Origin: Bacillota bacterium
Lineage (GTDB): Bacteria > Bacillota_C > Negativicutes > CTSoil-072
Assembly (NCBI GenBank): GCA_017861495.1
Contig: JAGFXW010000188.1
Span: 1 to 5,074 of the forward strand
Length of the DNA stretch: 5,074 nt
Direction of reading: 5' to 3'
Every line of letters starts with the position of its first letter. Within the stretch, counting starts at the first letter, position 1. Of this stretch, positions 5,068 to 5,074 are shown in pieces. The translations under genes and the position numbers were made by a program. Under the pieces are notes generated by a model. The model was not told the origin of the DNA, searched no databases, and worked only from the letters and a program-made list of their open reading frames with translations.

Positions 5068-5074
5068 ATCGACA

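Noticed and set aside
1..5074. CRISPR arrays, tRNA or rRNA genes
   Set aside because: No regularly spaced repeat series, cloverleaf or conserved rRNA segment was found; the only exact direct repeat noted is the pair at the operon promoter.

Overview
The window looks like chromosomal DNA from an anaerobic member of the Bacillota. It has moderate-to-low GC, strong AGGAGG ribosome binding sites, and a tightly packed operon of iron-sulfur and [FeFe]-hydrogenase-related genes. An O-antigen-ligase-like membrane protein next to this operon would fit an outer-membrane-bearing lineage such as the Negativicutes (Sporomusa/Pelosinus type). That placement is inference, because such ligases also occur in single-membrane Bacillota.

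Layout. Positions 1 to about 95 hold three consecutive perfect-stem hairpins and no gene. They resemble the structured end of an IS200/IS605-type or IscB/TnpB-associated element (an OMEGA-like RNA), with the rest of the element, if present, lying left of the window. A good sigma-A-type promoter (144-172) then leads into a GTG-started 12-TM-like O-antigen ligase/polymerase family gene (215-1477), which ends at a probable intrinsic terminator (1571-1598). A second promoter (1618-1645) follows. It is flanked by two copies of a 14-bp repeat spaced exactly 42 bp apart, each at the right half of an imperfect Rex-like 18-mer. This promoter drives a five-gene operon on the + strand: a cysteine-rich DRTGG-domain protein (1700-2068), an RsbT/RsbW-like HATPase (2058-2516), an [FeFe]-hydrogenase-like iron-sulfur protein (2529-3941), a cysteine-free DRTGG paralogue (3938-4279) and a PHP-domain metal-dependent phosphoesterase (4276-5046). 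The window stops 7 nt after another AGGAGG, so the operon almost certainly continues with a start codon at or very near the first base outside the window.

How the genes may work together. The hydrogenase-like protein keeps all four cysteines expected to hold the H-cluster but has alanine where catalytic enzymes have the proton-transfer cysteine. This is the pattern of putative sensory [FeFe] hydrogenases. It is co-transcribed with a GHKL ATPase of the anti-sigma/switch-kinase type, two small DRTGG proteins and a PHP phosphoesterase, behind a promoter with redox-repressor-like operators. The most economical reading is a hydrogen/redox-sensing and signalling module. From general knowledge, such gene sets sit beside the NAD(P)-linked HydABC/Hym hydrogenase of anaerobic Bacillota, so hymA/hydC-type genes or another ATPase are plausible downstream. 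The signalling role is a hypothesis and is not shown by the sequence.
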